The notes under the pieces: generated by a model
Databases searched by the model: none
What the model saw: only the letters and a program-made list of their open reading frames with translations
Told to the model about the DNA's origin: nothing
Part shown: positions 9,479 to 18,058 of the stretch, one piece after another
Layout: every line of letters starts with the position of its first letter
How positions within the stretch are numbered: position 1 is the stretch's first letter
DNA from: Jiangella alba
GTDB lineage: Bacteria; Actinomycetota; Actinomycetes; Jiangellales; Jiangellaceae
NCBI RefSeq assembly: GCF_900106035.1
Contig: NZ_FNUC01000003.1
Span: forward strand, 1,977,501 to 2,041,500
DNA: 64,000 bases
Direction: 5' to 3'
Translations under genes and position numbers: made by a program

Positions 9479-10387
9479 ATGAGCCTCGACACGACGCCGC
9501 GCGCGCCGGCCGCCCCCGCGGCCCGGCCCGCGTCGCCCGGACCCGGCGACGGCCGCTCGGCCACCGGCACCGTCCTCAACGTCTTCACCCACGGCTTCCT
9601 GCTCACCTGGGCGGCGCTGGTGGTCATCCCGCTGGCCTGGTGCGTGATGTCGGCGTTCAAGACCAACGACGAGCTGTTCAGCGACCCGTGGAGCCTGCCC
9701 GGCGCGCTGCGCTGGGAGAACTTCGCCGACGCCTGGACGAACGCCGAGATCGGCCGCTACTTCGTCAACACGGTCATCGTCGTGACGCTGGGGACGGTGC
9801 TCACGCTGGCGATGGGCGCGACGGTGTCGTACGTCGTCGCGCGCTACGCGTTCCGCGGCAACCGGCTGGTGTACTTCCTGTTCGTCATCGGCATGACGTT
9901 CCCGACGTTCCTCGCCATCGTGCCGCTGTTCTTCATCGCGCAGAGCCTGCGGCTGGCCGACTCGCTACCCGGCCTGGCCGTCGTCTACGCGGCGTACAAC
10001 CTGCCGTTCGCGGTCTTCTTCCTCACCGCCTACTTCCGCACGCTGCCGACGTCGCTGTCGGAGGCCGCGTTCATCGACGGCTGCGGGCACTGGGGGGCGT
10101 ACCTGCGGATCATGCTGCCGCTGGCCCGGCCGGGCCTGGTGAGCGTCGGCATCTTCGTGGTGCTCGGCCAGTGGAACCAGTACCTGCTGCCGCTGGTGCT
10201 GCAGTCCAGCCCGGAGAACTACGTGCTCGCACAGGGACTGGCCAACCTCGCGGTCAGCCAGGGCTACGCCGGCAACTGGAGCGCGCTGTTCGCCGGCCTG
10301 ACCATCTCGATCGTGCCCGTGCTCGTCGTCTACCTCAGCTTCCAGCGGCAGATCCAGGGCGGCATGGTCACCGGCGCCCTGAAGTAG
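9479..10387 (+). CDS. Sugar ABC transporter permease (MalG/UgpE-like)
   Basis: A 302-residue permease with six predicted transmembrane helices and an EAA loop (LSEAAFIDGCGHWGAYLRIM). The first 35 residues are a cytoplasmic Ala/Pro-rich tail before the first helix. ATG at 9479 follows GGAGCG and lies 8 nt after the previous stop. It pairs with the upstream permease to form the transmembrane heterodimer. Confidence 0.93.
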   Translation: MSLDTTPRAPAAPAARPASPGPGDGRSATGTVLNVFTHGFLLTWAALVVIPLAWCVMSAFKTNDELFSDPWSLPGALRWENFADAWTNAEIGRYFVNTVIVVTLGTVLTLAMGATVSYVVARYAFRGNRLVYFLFVIGMTFPTFLAIVPLFFIAQSLRLADSLPGLAVVYAAYNLPFAVFFLTAYFRTLPTSLSEAAFIDGCGHWGAYLRIMLPLARPGLVSVGIFVVLGQWNQYLLPLVLQSSPENYVLAQGLANLAVSQGYAGNWSALFAGLTISIVPVLVVYLSFQRQIQGGMVTGALK

Positions 10388-10415
10388 CCCCCCGTCCAGC
10401 CCGCAAGGAGGAATC

Positions 10416-11939
10416 ATGGCCGACCCCCGCCGGCTCCGCCGCCGCACCGTCCTCGCCGGAGGCGCCGCCTTGGCCGTCGCGACCCAGCTGCCCCAGGCCG
10501 CAGCCGCGGCCGCCTACCCGACGTTCGACCTCAAGGCCGACTTCGGCGCCGCCGGCAACGGCAGCACCAACGACACCACCGCCTTCCAGCAGGCCGCGGC
10601 CGCGATCCAGGCGGCCGGCGGCGGCACCTTGACCATCCCGGCCGGCGTCTACGTCGTGGGCCGGCAGACGCACACCAGCGGCGTCACGCCGTACTGGGTC
10701 ATGCAGCCGATCTTCGCCCTCAGCGGGGTGCGGTTCCTGCACGTCAAGGGCGTCGCCGGCACCGTCATCCGGCTCGCGGCCGGGCTGCGGTACGGCTCGT
10801 TCGACCCGGCCACCGGCGCGCCACTGGCCGGCATCACCACGAACCCGGCCTACGGCGTCGAGGCCGGGCGGATGATCGAGGTGCTCGACGGCACCGACCT
10901 CACCATCGAGAACCTCGAGCTCGACGGCAACAACGACCAGCTCGTCCTCGGCGGCGAGTTCGGCGACACCGGCCGGCAGCTCAAGGCCACCGGCATCCGG
11001 CTGCTGGGCTGCTCGAACGTGCGCATCACCGACGTCCACGCGCACCACCACGGCCTCGACGGCGTCACCGTCGGGCAGCCGGGCCACACCGCCGCCGACC
11101 CGGCGACGCCGCACACCATCACCCGGCTGCGCTCGGAGTACAACGGCCGCCAGGGCCTGTCGTGGACCGGCGGGCGCGGGCTCACCTGCACCGACAGCTC
11201 CTTCAACCACACCGGACGGGCCGCCGTGCAGTCCGCGCCGTCGGCCGGCCTGGACATCGAGGCCGAGAACAGCGTGTGCCGCGACGGCCTGTTCACCGGC
11301 TGCGAGTTCGTGAACAACGCCGGCGAGGGGCTCAACGTGACCCACGGCGACGGCGGCTACACCCGGTTCGAGGGCTGCACGTTCTGGGGCACGACGGAGC
11401 GCAGCGTGCTGGTCACCAAGCCCGGCGTGGTCTTCAAGTGGTCGAACGTGTACGGAGCGTGCACCGTCGGCTACGGATCGGCCGACGCCGCGCTGGCCAC
11501 GGTGTGGGCCGACTGCCACTTCGAGGACCGCCCGTGGACCAACGGGCAGGTGTTCCGCAACGGGTACCTGGTCACGGACCACGAGAACGACGGGCACAAC
11601 GCCCGCTTCGCCGACTGCACGTTCGTGGCCCGCGAGGTGCGCAGCATCTGGGCCTCCGTCCTCACCGCGCAGAAGCACTTCGTCCGGTGCACGTTCGACC
11701 ACCGCCACGCGACCCTCGCCGACGGCAGCTACCAGAGCCACCCCTGGGGCAGCCGGCTGGTGGCCTGCACGTTCACCGAGGCGATGGGCACCACGTCCAG
11801 ACGGTGGTACCTCCACCTCAACGACATCGTGGTCGAGAACGACACCGACGGCACGCCGACGACGGTGACCGGGCCGGCCGTCCGGTGGGGCAACCCGGCC
11901 GGCCCGGTCGGCCCGATCGCCGAGGGCACCTATGGCTGA
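10416..11939 (+). CDS. Exported pectate-lyase-superfamily beta-helix protein
   Basis: A 507-residue protein starting with a twin-arginine signal (LRRRTVLAGGAALAVA) and an Ala-rich cleavage region. The mature part opens with the signature of the Pectate_lyase_3 / GH28-like fold (DLKADFGAAGNGSTNDTTAF) and continues as a parallel beta-helix (LTIENLELDGNND, VRITDVHAHHHGLDGVTV). It is probably a secreted glycan-active enzyme. Sequence alone does not separate lyase from hydrolase or epimerase. ATG at 10416 has AAGGAGG 7 nt upstream. The end overlaps the next gene by 8 nt. Confidence 0.82.
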   Translation: MADPRRLRRRTVLAGGAALAVATQLPQAAAAAAYPTFDLKADFGAAGNGSTNDTTAFQQAAAAIQAAGGGTLTIPAGVYVVGRQTHTSGVTPYWVMQPIFALSGVRFLHVKGVAGTVIRLAAGLRYGSFDPATGAPLAGITTNPAYGVEAGRMIEVLDGTDLTIENLELDGNNDQLVLGGEFGDTGRQLKATGIRLLGCSNVRITDVHAHHHGLDGVTVGQPGHTAADPATPHTITRLRSEYNGRQGLSWTGGRGLTCTDSSFNHTGRAAVQSAPSAGLDIEAENSVCRDGLFTGCEFVNNAGEGLNVTHGDGGYTRFEGCTFWGTTERSVLVTKPGVVFKWSNVYGACTVGYGSADAALATVWADCHFEDRPWTNGQVFRNGYLVTDHENDGHNARFADCTFVAREVRSIWASVLTAQKHFVRCTFDHRHATLADGSYQSHPWGSRLVACTFTEAMGTTSRRWYLHLNDIVVENDTDGTPTTVTGPAVRWGNPAGPVGPIAEGTYG

Positions 11940-13899
11940 CGCCGACGGCGCGGCGCCGGGGTTCCGCGACTTCCTCGACGGGATGTACGACCCGTCGCTG
12001 CAGGTGCAGCAGAACGTCCACCGGCGGACCAGCGAGTGGCTCGCGGCCGGCCGGCGCGCCAACGACCTGCTGCGGACCCCCGACGACGTGCGCCGGCGGC
12101 AGGAGGAGCTGCGCAAGCTCGCCCTCGACGCCCTGGGCGGGGACCTGCCGGACGACCGGCCGGTCCCCGCGGCCCGGCCGGCCGGCACGCTCACGGCGGA
12201 CGGGTACGCGATCGAGAAGCTGGTGCTCGACGCCGGCGACGGCGTTCTGATCCCGGCGAACCTGTACCGGCCGGACGACGCGACGCCCGGGCGGCCGGCC
12301 GGCGCGGTGCTGTTCCTCTGCGGGCACGCCGACTCCGGCAAGGCCGCGCCGCGCTACCAGGCCATGTGCGCCCGGCTGGCCCGGGCCGGCCTGGTGGTGC
12401 TCACGTTCGACTCGATCGGGCAGGGCGAGCGCAAGAGCTACCTCGACGCGGACGGGAAGGAGCTCATCGCGGCGAACGTGCCCGAGCACGTCCACGCCGG
12501 CGTGCAGTGCTGGTGGGCGGGCGACACCATCGCGCGGTACTTCGTCAGCGACGCCCGGCGCGCCCTGGACTACCTGGCCGCCCGCCCCGAGGTCGACCCG
12601 GACCGCATCGGGGTGGCCGGCAACAGTGGCGGCGGCACGCAGACCACCTGGCTCATGCTGGTCGAGCCGCGCATCGCCGCCGCGGCGCCGAGCTGCTTCA
12701 TCACCGGCCGCGAGGAGTACCAGCGCTCCGGCCAGGCACAGGACCCGGAGCAGATCATCCCGGGCGGCGCGCTGGCGGGCATCGACCACGAGGACCTCCT
12801 CGTCGCCATGGCGCCCCGGCCGACGCTGGTGCTCTCGGCGAACTCCGACTTCTTCTGCGTCGAGGGCGCGATCCGCACGGTGCAGCGGGCCCGGCGGGTC
12901 TTCGACCTGACCGGCGGCTCGCTGACGCACGTGCGCGCCGACGGGGAGCACGGCCTCGGCCGGGAGCTCGCGGGGGAGGCGGTCGAGTTCTTCGCCCGGC
13001 AGCTGGGCGCGACGTCGCTGGCGCCGGACGAGCGGGCGCTCGCCGAACCGGCGCTGCACACGGCCGCGCAGCTCCAGTGCACCCGGACCGGCCAGATCTC
13101 CACCGACCACCCGGCCGCGCGCCAGGTCTTCGAGCTCAACCGGGACCGGCTGGCCGCGGCGCCGGCCGGCGCGGGCGACGCCGGTGGCGTGCCCTGGCTG
13201 CACGACCAGGTGTGGTCGGGCCGCGACCCGGGGCCGGAGTTCTACCCGCGCTGGTGGACCGACCCCGAGTCCGGCGCGCGCAAGGCGTTCTGGTGGTCCG
13301 AGCGTGACGTCGTCAACGCCGCGATCGTCCTGGAGCCGACCGGCCCGGGTGCGGCGGGGACGGACGTCCTCGTGCTCGACCGCGGCACCGAGGACCTCTC
13401 CGCCCACCTCGACGCCTGCACGCGCGCCAGGGCCGCCGGCCGGCGGGTCGTCGTGCTGGACGTCCGCGGCACCGGCGCCCTCGCGGTGCACCGGTTCAAC
13501 GAGTTCGGCCTGGAACAGAACTACGGCACGATGTACAAGATCGTCGCCGACCTCGTCTGCCTGTCCGACAGCCTCGGCGCGGCCCGCACCTACGACGTCC
13601 TGCGCGCCGTCGCGTTCGTCCGGAGCTGGCCCGGCGCCGACGGACCCGTCCGCCTCGTCGGCGCCGGGCAGGGCGCGTTCCTCGCGGTCCTGGCCGGAGC
13701 CCTGGACCCCGGCATCGCCGAGGTCGTCTGCCTGACCCCGCCGCTGGATCCGGTGCGGATCGTCAACACCCGCTTCTACGGGCCGGAGCGCGACAACCAG
13801 TGCGTCGTCCCCGGCCTGGCCCGGCACTGCCCGCCGGAGCAGCTCGCGGCGGCCCTGCACGGCCGGTACAGCCACCTCTGGGAGATGGAGCAGCAGTGA
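11932..13899 (+). CDS. Alpha/beta hydrolase, acetylxylan-esterase-like, with two hydrolase-type halves
   Basis: A 655-residue protein. The N-terminal half (to about residue 345) is an alpha/beta hydrolase of the acetylxylan esterase/dienelactone hydrolase type with a nucleophile elbow GNSGGG (Ser232) and candidate Asp (SANSDFF) and His (GEHGLG). The C-terminal half resembles a second hydrolase fold, but its elbow reads GAGQG with no serine, so it looks catalytically dead. No signal peptide is visible, so the enzyme may deacetylate imported oligosaccharides. It overlaps both neighbours (8 nt and 4 nt). Confidence 0.78.
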   Translation: MADADGAAPGFRDFLDGMYDPSLQVQQNVHRRTSEWLAAGRRANDLLRTPDDVRRRQEELRKLALDALGGDLPDDRPVPAARPAGTLTADGYAIEKLVLDAGDGVLIPANLYRPDDATPGRPAGAVLFLCGHADSGKAAPRYQAMCARLARAGLVVLTFDSIGQGERKSYLDADGKELIAANVPEHVHAGVQCWWAGDTIARYFVSDARRALDYLAARPEVDPDRIGVAGNSGGGTQTTWLMLVEPRIAAAAPSCFITGREEYQRSGQAQDPEQIIPGGALAGIDHEDLLVAMAPRPTLVLSANSDFFCVEGAIRTVQRARRVFDLTGGSLTHVRADGEHGLGRELAGEAVEFFARQLGATSLAPDERALAEPALHTAAQLQCTRTGQISTDHPAARQVFELNRDRLAAAPAGAGDAGGVPWLHDQVWSGRDPGPEFYPRWWTDPESGARKAFWWSERDVVNAAIVLEPTGPGAAGTDVLVLDRGTEDLSAHLDACTRARAAGRRVVVLDVRGTGALAVHRFNEFGLEQNYGTMYKIVADLVCLSDSLGAARTYDVLRAVAFVRSWPGADGPVRLVGAGQGAFLAVLAGALDPGIAEVVCLTPPLDPVRIVNTRFYGPERDNQCVVPGLARHCPPEQLAAALHGRYSHLWEMEQQ

Positions 13900-15215
13900 A
13901 CACGACAGTCGGCCGCCGGCGCTACGCCGTCGTCGGCACCGGGAACCGCGCCCAGCTGTACGTGGACGCGCTGCTGACCACGCACGCCGACGTGGGCACA
14001 CCCGTCGCGTGGTGCGACGTCAACGCGGTCCGGATGTCGTACTACGACGACCGCTACCGCGCGGTGCACGGCGACCAGCCGGCCCCGCGCCGCTACGGTC
14101 CCGACGACTTCGCCGCGCTGCTGGCCGAGGTGCGCCCGGACGGCGTCATCGTCACCTCGCCGGACTGGACGCACCACCGCTACGTCGTCGCGGCCCTGGA
14201 ACACGGCTGCGACGTCGTGGTCGAGAAGCCGCTCACCACCAGCGCCGGCCACGCCCGCGCCATCGCGCGCGCGGCGGAGGCGAGCGCCGCCCGTGCGGTG
14301 CTGACCTTCAACTACCGCTACTCGCCGCGGAACACAGAGGTGCGGCGGCTGATCGCCTCCGGCGCCGTCGGCGACGTCACGTCGGTGCACTTCGAGTGGC
14401 TGCTCGACACCGCGCACGGAGCGGACTACTTCCGGCGCTGGCATCGCGAGAAGGCCAAGTCCGGCGGGCTGCTGGTGCACAAGGCGACGCACCACTTCGA
14501 CCTCGCCAACTGGTGGCTCGACGACGTGCCGGCGACGGTGTTCGCGCTCGGCGGGCTGCGGTTCTACGGCGCCCGGCGGGCCGAGGAACGCGGGCTCGGC
14601 CCGCGCCCGGCGCGCAGCCGCGACGACCCCGGCCGCGCCGACGACCCGTTCGCGCTCGACCTGGGCGCCGACGACACGTTGCGGCGGCTGTACCTGGAGG
14701 CCGAGGGCGACGACGGCTACCTGCGCGACCAGGACGTGTTCGGCGAGGGCATCACCATCGAGGACAACCTCAGCGTGCTGGTCGGCTACGAGCGCGGCGC
14801 CAGCATGACGTACTCCCTGAACGCACACGCGCCGTGGGAGGGCTACCGGGTCGCCGTCAACGGCACGGCCGGCCGGCTCGAGCTCGAGGTCGTCGAGACG
14901 GCGCACCAGGCCGCCGGGCCGGGCGCCGACGCCGTCCGGGCCGAGGGCGACCGGATCGTGCTGCAGCGGCACTGGGAGCGGGCGGTCGAGGTGCCGGTGC
15001 CGCCGGGCGCGCACGGGCCGCACGGGCACGGGGGCGGCGACGCGCTGCTCCTCGACGACCTGTTCCGCGGGCCGGGCGACGACCCGCTGCGCCGGCCCGC
15101 GGGTCTCGACGACGGGTTCCGCAGCATCGCCGTCGGGCTGGCCGCCAACGAGTCGCTGGCGACCGGGCGCCCGGTCCGGGTGGCGAGCCTCGGCCTCCCG
15201 CTGGGCCCGCGATGA
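13896..15215 (+). CDS. Gfo/Idh/MocA-family oxidoreductase
   Basis: A 439-residue NAD(P)-dependent sugar oxidoreductase: Rossmann motif VVGTGNRAQ near the N-terminus, the family EKPLTT motif with its conserved Lys, and a His-rich catalytic region (HKATHHFDLANWW). Start GTG at 13896 overlaps the previous stop as GTGA, with GGAG 5 nt upstream. The family oxidises or dehydrates cyclic sugars and inositols; here the substrate is probably a monosaccharide from the imported glycan. The length slightly exceeds the family norm because of a linker around residues 225-260. Confidence 0.88.
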   Translation: MNTTVGRRRYAVVGTGNRAQLYVDALLTTHADVGTPVAWCDVNAVRMSYYDDRYRAVHGDQPAPRRYGPDDFAALLAEVRPDGVIVTSPDWTHHRYVVAALEHGCDVVVEKPLTTSAGHARAIARAAEASAARAVLTFNYRYSPRNTEVRRLIASGAVGDVTSVHFEWLLDTAHGADYFRRWHREKAKSGGLLVHKATHHFDLANWWLDDVPATVFALGGLRFYGARRAEERGLGPRPARSRDDPGRADDPFALDLGADDTLRRLYLEAEGDDGYLRDQDVFGEGITIEDNLSVLVGYERGASMTYSLNAHAPWEGYRVAVNGTAGRLELEVVETAHQAAGPGADAVRAEGDRIVLQRHWERAVEVPVPPGAHGPHGHGGGDALLLDDLFRGPGDDPLRRPAGLDDGFRSIAVGLAANESLATGRPVRVASLGLPLGPR

Positions 15216-16093
15216 AGGTGCTCGTGACCGGCGGGTCCGGGCGGCTGGGCACGGCGGTGGTCGACGGGCTGCTGGCCTCCGGCCACGAGGTGGTGAGCGT
15301 CGACCGGCGCGCGCCCGACCGGCATCGTGGGCAGTGGTTCGCCGCCGACCTCACCGTCGCCGACGAGGCGCGCTGGGCGCTGGCCCAGGTGCGGCCCGAC
15401 GCCGTCGTGCACCTGGCCGCGATCGCGGTGCCGTTCAGCCGGCCGGAGCCGGAGATCCTGCGGGTGAACGCGGCGCTGGCCCACCACGTCTGCGCGGCCG
15501 CCCTCGACGCCGGGGTGCGCGGCGTCGTCGTCGCGAGCAGCCCGACGGTGGTCGGCTACGGCGCCCCGGCCGGCTGGGTCCCGTCGTACCTGCCGATCGA
15601 CGAGGCGCATCCGGTCCGGCCGTGGCACGCGTACGGCCTGTCGAAGCTGGTCGCCGAGCAGGTCGTGCGGATGTTCACCGCCCAGGCCGGTGACCGGATG
15701 CGGCTGAGCGCCGTCCGGCCGTGCTACGTGATCGGCGCGGACGAGTGGGCCGGCGCGCCGACCCAGCAGGGGCACACCGTCCGCGAGCGGCTGGACGACC
15801 CGGCGCTGGCGGCGGGGTCGCTGTTCAACTACGTCGACGCCCGGGACGCCGCGGACCTCGTCGCCCTGCTGCTGTCGGCGGCGGACGATCTCCCCAACGG
15901 CGAGACGTTCTTCGCCGGCGCGGCGGACGCGCTGGCGCGCGAGCCGCTGGCCGAGCTGCTGCCGCGGTTCCACCCCGGCACGGCCGGTGCGGCGGCCGCG
16001 CTGGTGGGTGACGCACCCGCCTTCAGCACGGCCCAGGCCGAGCGGCTGCTCGGCTGGAAACCCCGGCGGACCTGGCGAACGGAGCTGCGGTGA
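15212..16093 (+). CDS. NAD-dependent epimerase/dehydratase (SDR), possible uronate dehydrogenase
   Basis: A 293-residue extended SDR protein: nucleotide-binding GGSGRLG near residue 8, a serine-containing strand (VVASSPTVVGYG) and the catalytic YGLSK motif. It overlaps the preceding gene by ATGA and the following one by GTGA. Because the next two genes resemble KDG dehydratase and a sugar-acid dehydratase, one reading is that it oxidises a uronate to the aldarolactone, as Udh does in the oxidative pathway. The resemblance to characterised Udh is limited, so this role is inference from context. Confidence 0.82.
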   Translation: MKVLVTGGSGRLGTAVVDGLLASGHEVVSVDRRAPDRHRGQWFAADLTVADEARWALAQVRPDAVVHLAAIAVPFSRPEPEILRVNAALAHHVCAAALDAGVRGVVVASSPTVVGYGAPAGWVPSYLPIDEAHPVRPWHAYGLSKLVAEQVVRMFTAQAGDRMRLSAVRPCYVIGADEWAGAPTQQGHTVRERLDDPALAAGSLFNYVDARDAADLVALLLSAADDLPNGETFFAGAADALAREPLAELLPRFHPGTAGAAAALVGDAPAFSTAQAERLLGWKPRRTWRTELR

Positions 16094-16989
16094 CCCTCGA
16101 CGGTGTGTTGTTCTTCCCGGTGACGCCGTTCGGCCCGGCCGGGGCGGTCGACCCGCGGGTGCTGGCCGCGCACGTGGAGGACGGGCTGGCGCACGGGCCG
16201 GGCGCGGTCTTCGCTGCGTGCGGGACCGGCGAGTTCCACGCGCTCGACGCCGCCGAGCACGAGCTGGTCGTGACGACCGCGGTCCGGGCCGCCGCGGGCG
16301 CGGTGCCGGTGTTCGGCGGCACCGGCGGCGCGCTGCCCCATGCGGTGGCGTGTGCCCGGGGTGCTGAGCGGGCCGGCGCCGACGGGCTGCTGGTGCTGCC
16401 GCCGTACCTGGTCAGCGGGCCGGACGACGGCCTGGTCGCCTATGTCGAGGCGGTGGCGGCGGCGAGCGGCCTGCCGCTGGTGCTCTACCAGCGCGGCGGC
16501 GCGCGGTTCACCCCGTCGGCCGTGGCCCGGCTCGCGCGGCTGCCTGCGGTCGTCGGCTTCAAGGACGGGCTCGGCGACCTCGACCTGATGCAGCGGATCG
16601 TGCTCGCGGTCCGGTCCGAGGTGGGCGAGGAGTTCCAGTTCTTCAACGGCATGCCCACGGCGGAGCAGACCCAGGCCGCCTACCGGGGGATCGGGGTGCC
16701 GCTGTACTCGTCGGCGGCGTTCTGCTTCGCCCCCAGGGTGTCCGGGGCGTTCCATCGCGCGGTGGCCACCGGTGACGAGGCCGGCCGCACCCGGCTGCTC
16801 GCGGAGTTCTTCCAGCCACTGGTGGAGCTGCGCGACCAGGTCCCCGGCTACGCCGTCTCGCTGGTCAAGGCGGCGGTGCGGCTGCGCGGTCCGGAGGTCG
16901 GCGGGGTGCGCCCGCCGCTGGCCGACCCGTCCCCGGCGCACCTGCGGCGACTGCGGGAGCTGATCGAGGTGGCCGATGGGCTCGTCTGA
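16090..16989 (+). CDS. kdgD: 5-dehydro-4-deoxyglucarate dehydratase (DHDPS/NAL superfamily)
   Basis: A 299-residue class I aldolase-fold enzyme. It contains the Schiff-base Lys158 in VVGFKDGLGD and the Tyr133 motif (LYQRGGARFT), a combination typical of KDG dehydratase, which converts 5-dehydro-4-deoxy-D-glucarate to 2-oxoglutarate semialdehyde plus CO2 and water. Start GTG at 16090 overlaps the previous stop by 4 nt. With the downstream enolase-superfamily dehydratase it would make the lower half of the oxidative uronate/aldarate pathway, running in the cytoplasm. The semialdehyde dehydrogenase that completes the route is not in this window. Confidence 0.85.
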   Translation: MTLDGVLFFPVTPFGPAGAVDPRVLAAHVEDGLAHGPGAVFAACGTGEFHALDAAEHELVVTTAVRAAAGAVPVFGGTGGALPHAVACARGAERAGADGLLVLPPYLVSGPDDGLVAYVEAVAAASGLPLVLYQRGGARFTPSAVARLARLPAVVGFKDGLGDLDLMQRIVLAVRSEVGEEFQFFNGMPTAEQTQAAYRGIGVPLYSSAAFCFAPRVSGAFHRAVATGDEAGRTRLLAEFFQPLVELRDQVPGYAVSLVKAAVRLRGPEVGGVRPPLADPSPAHLRRLRELIEVADGLV

Positions 16990-18058
16990 CGTGGTGGCCG
17001 CGGTCTCGACCCGCCTGCTGCGGCTGCCGCTGCCCCGGCCGTGGGGCCCGGACGTGCCGTGCGTGCACGTCGTCGTCGTGGACGTCACCACCGAGGACGG
17101 CGCGACCGGCACCGGGTTCTCCTGGACGCCCACCATCGGCGCCACCGCCGTGCGGGCGCTGCTCGACGACGAGTGCACGCGGTTCGTCGTCGGCGGCCCG
17201 GCCGATCCCGAGGTCGTCTGGGACCCGCTGTGGCGGCACCTGCACGAGGCCGGCGGCGGCGGCGTCACCACCATCGCCATGGCCGGCATCGACCTCGCGC
17301 TGTGGGACCTGCGCGGCCGCCGCTGCGGCGCCGGGCTGACGGACCTGCTCGGCCGGCGCCGCGACTCCGCCGAGGTCTACGGCAGCGGCGTGAACCTGCA
17401 CTACGGCCTGGACGAGCTGGTCGAGCAGGCCGGCCGGTGGGTCGCGGCCGGGCACGACGCCGTCAAGATCAAGGTCGGCCGGCCGAGCCTGGACGAGGAC
17501 GTCGAACGCGTCGCCGCCGTCCGCGACGTCATCGGGCCCGGCCGCCGCCTCATGGTCGACGCGAACCAGCGGTGGGACCTCCCCACCGCGCGCCGCGCCA
17601 TCGGCGCCCTCGCCCGGTTCGACCTCGCCTGGGTCGAGGAGCCGCTCCTCGCCGACGCCACCTGGGCGTACCGGCAGCTGCGCGCCGCCGTCGACGTCCC
17701 GGTCGCCCTGGGCGAGAACGTCCACACGCTGCACCGTTTCCGCGACCTCCTCGACGCCGGCGCCTGCGACATCGTGCAGCCCAACGTCGTCCGCGTCGGG
17801 GGAGTGACGCCGTTCCTGCGCATCGCCGCGCTCGCCCGGGCCTACGGCGTCGCGCTGGCGCCGCACCTGCTGCCCGAGCTCTCCGGCCAGCTCGCGCTGA
17901 GCCTGCCCGAGCCGGTGCTGGTCGAGGACGTCGAGGACGCGTCGTTCGCCGCCCTCGGCTGCCTGGCCGCACCCAGCGGCGTCACGATCACCGGCGGCCG
18001 CCTCACCGCCAGCACCCGACCCGGCCTCGGCCTCAGCTTCCGCCACGCCCGCCGGTGA
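16976..18058 (+). CDS. Enolase-superfamily (mandelate racemase type) sugar-acid dehydratase or cycloisomerase
   Basis: A 360-residue enolase-superfamily enzyme. The C-terminal barrel shows the general base KIK pair (DAVKIKVG), metal ligands in LMVDANQRWD, VEEPL and LGENVH, and a histidine in LAPHLLPEL that fits an MR-type His-Asp dyad. By position, 14 nt overlapping KDG dehydratase, it likely makes the 3-deoxy-2-keto hexarate substrate from glucarate, galactarate or their lactone. Substrate identity cannot be settled from sequence. It is the last gene of the uronate operon and converges with the amidohydrolase gene (26-nt overlap). Confidence 0.85.
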   Translation: MGSSDVVAAVSTRLLRLPLPRPWGPDVPCVHVVVVDVTTEDGATGTGFSWTPTIGATAVRALLDDECTRFVVGGPADPEVVWDPLWRHLHEAGGGGVTTIAMAGIDLALWDLRGRRCGAGLTDLLGRRRDSAEVYGSGVNLHYGLDELVEQAGRWVAAGHDAVKIKVGRPSLDEDVERVAAVRDVIGPGRRLMVDANQRWDLPTARRAIGALARFDLAWVEEPLLADATWAYRQLRAAVDVPVALGENVHTLHRFRDLLDAGACDIVQPNVVRVGGVTPFLRIAALARAYGVALAPHLLPELSGQLALSLPEPVLVEDVEDASFAALGCLAAPSGVTITGGRLTASTRPGLGLSFRHARR

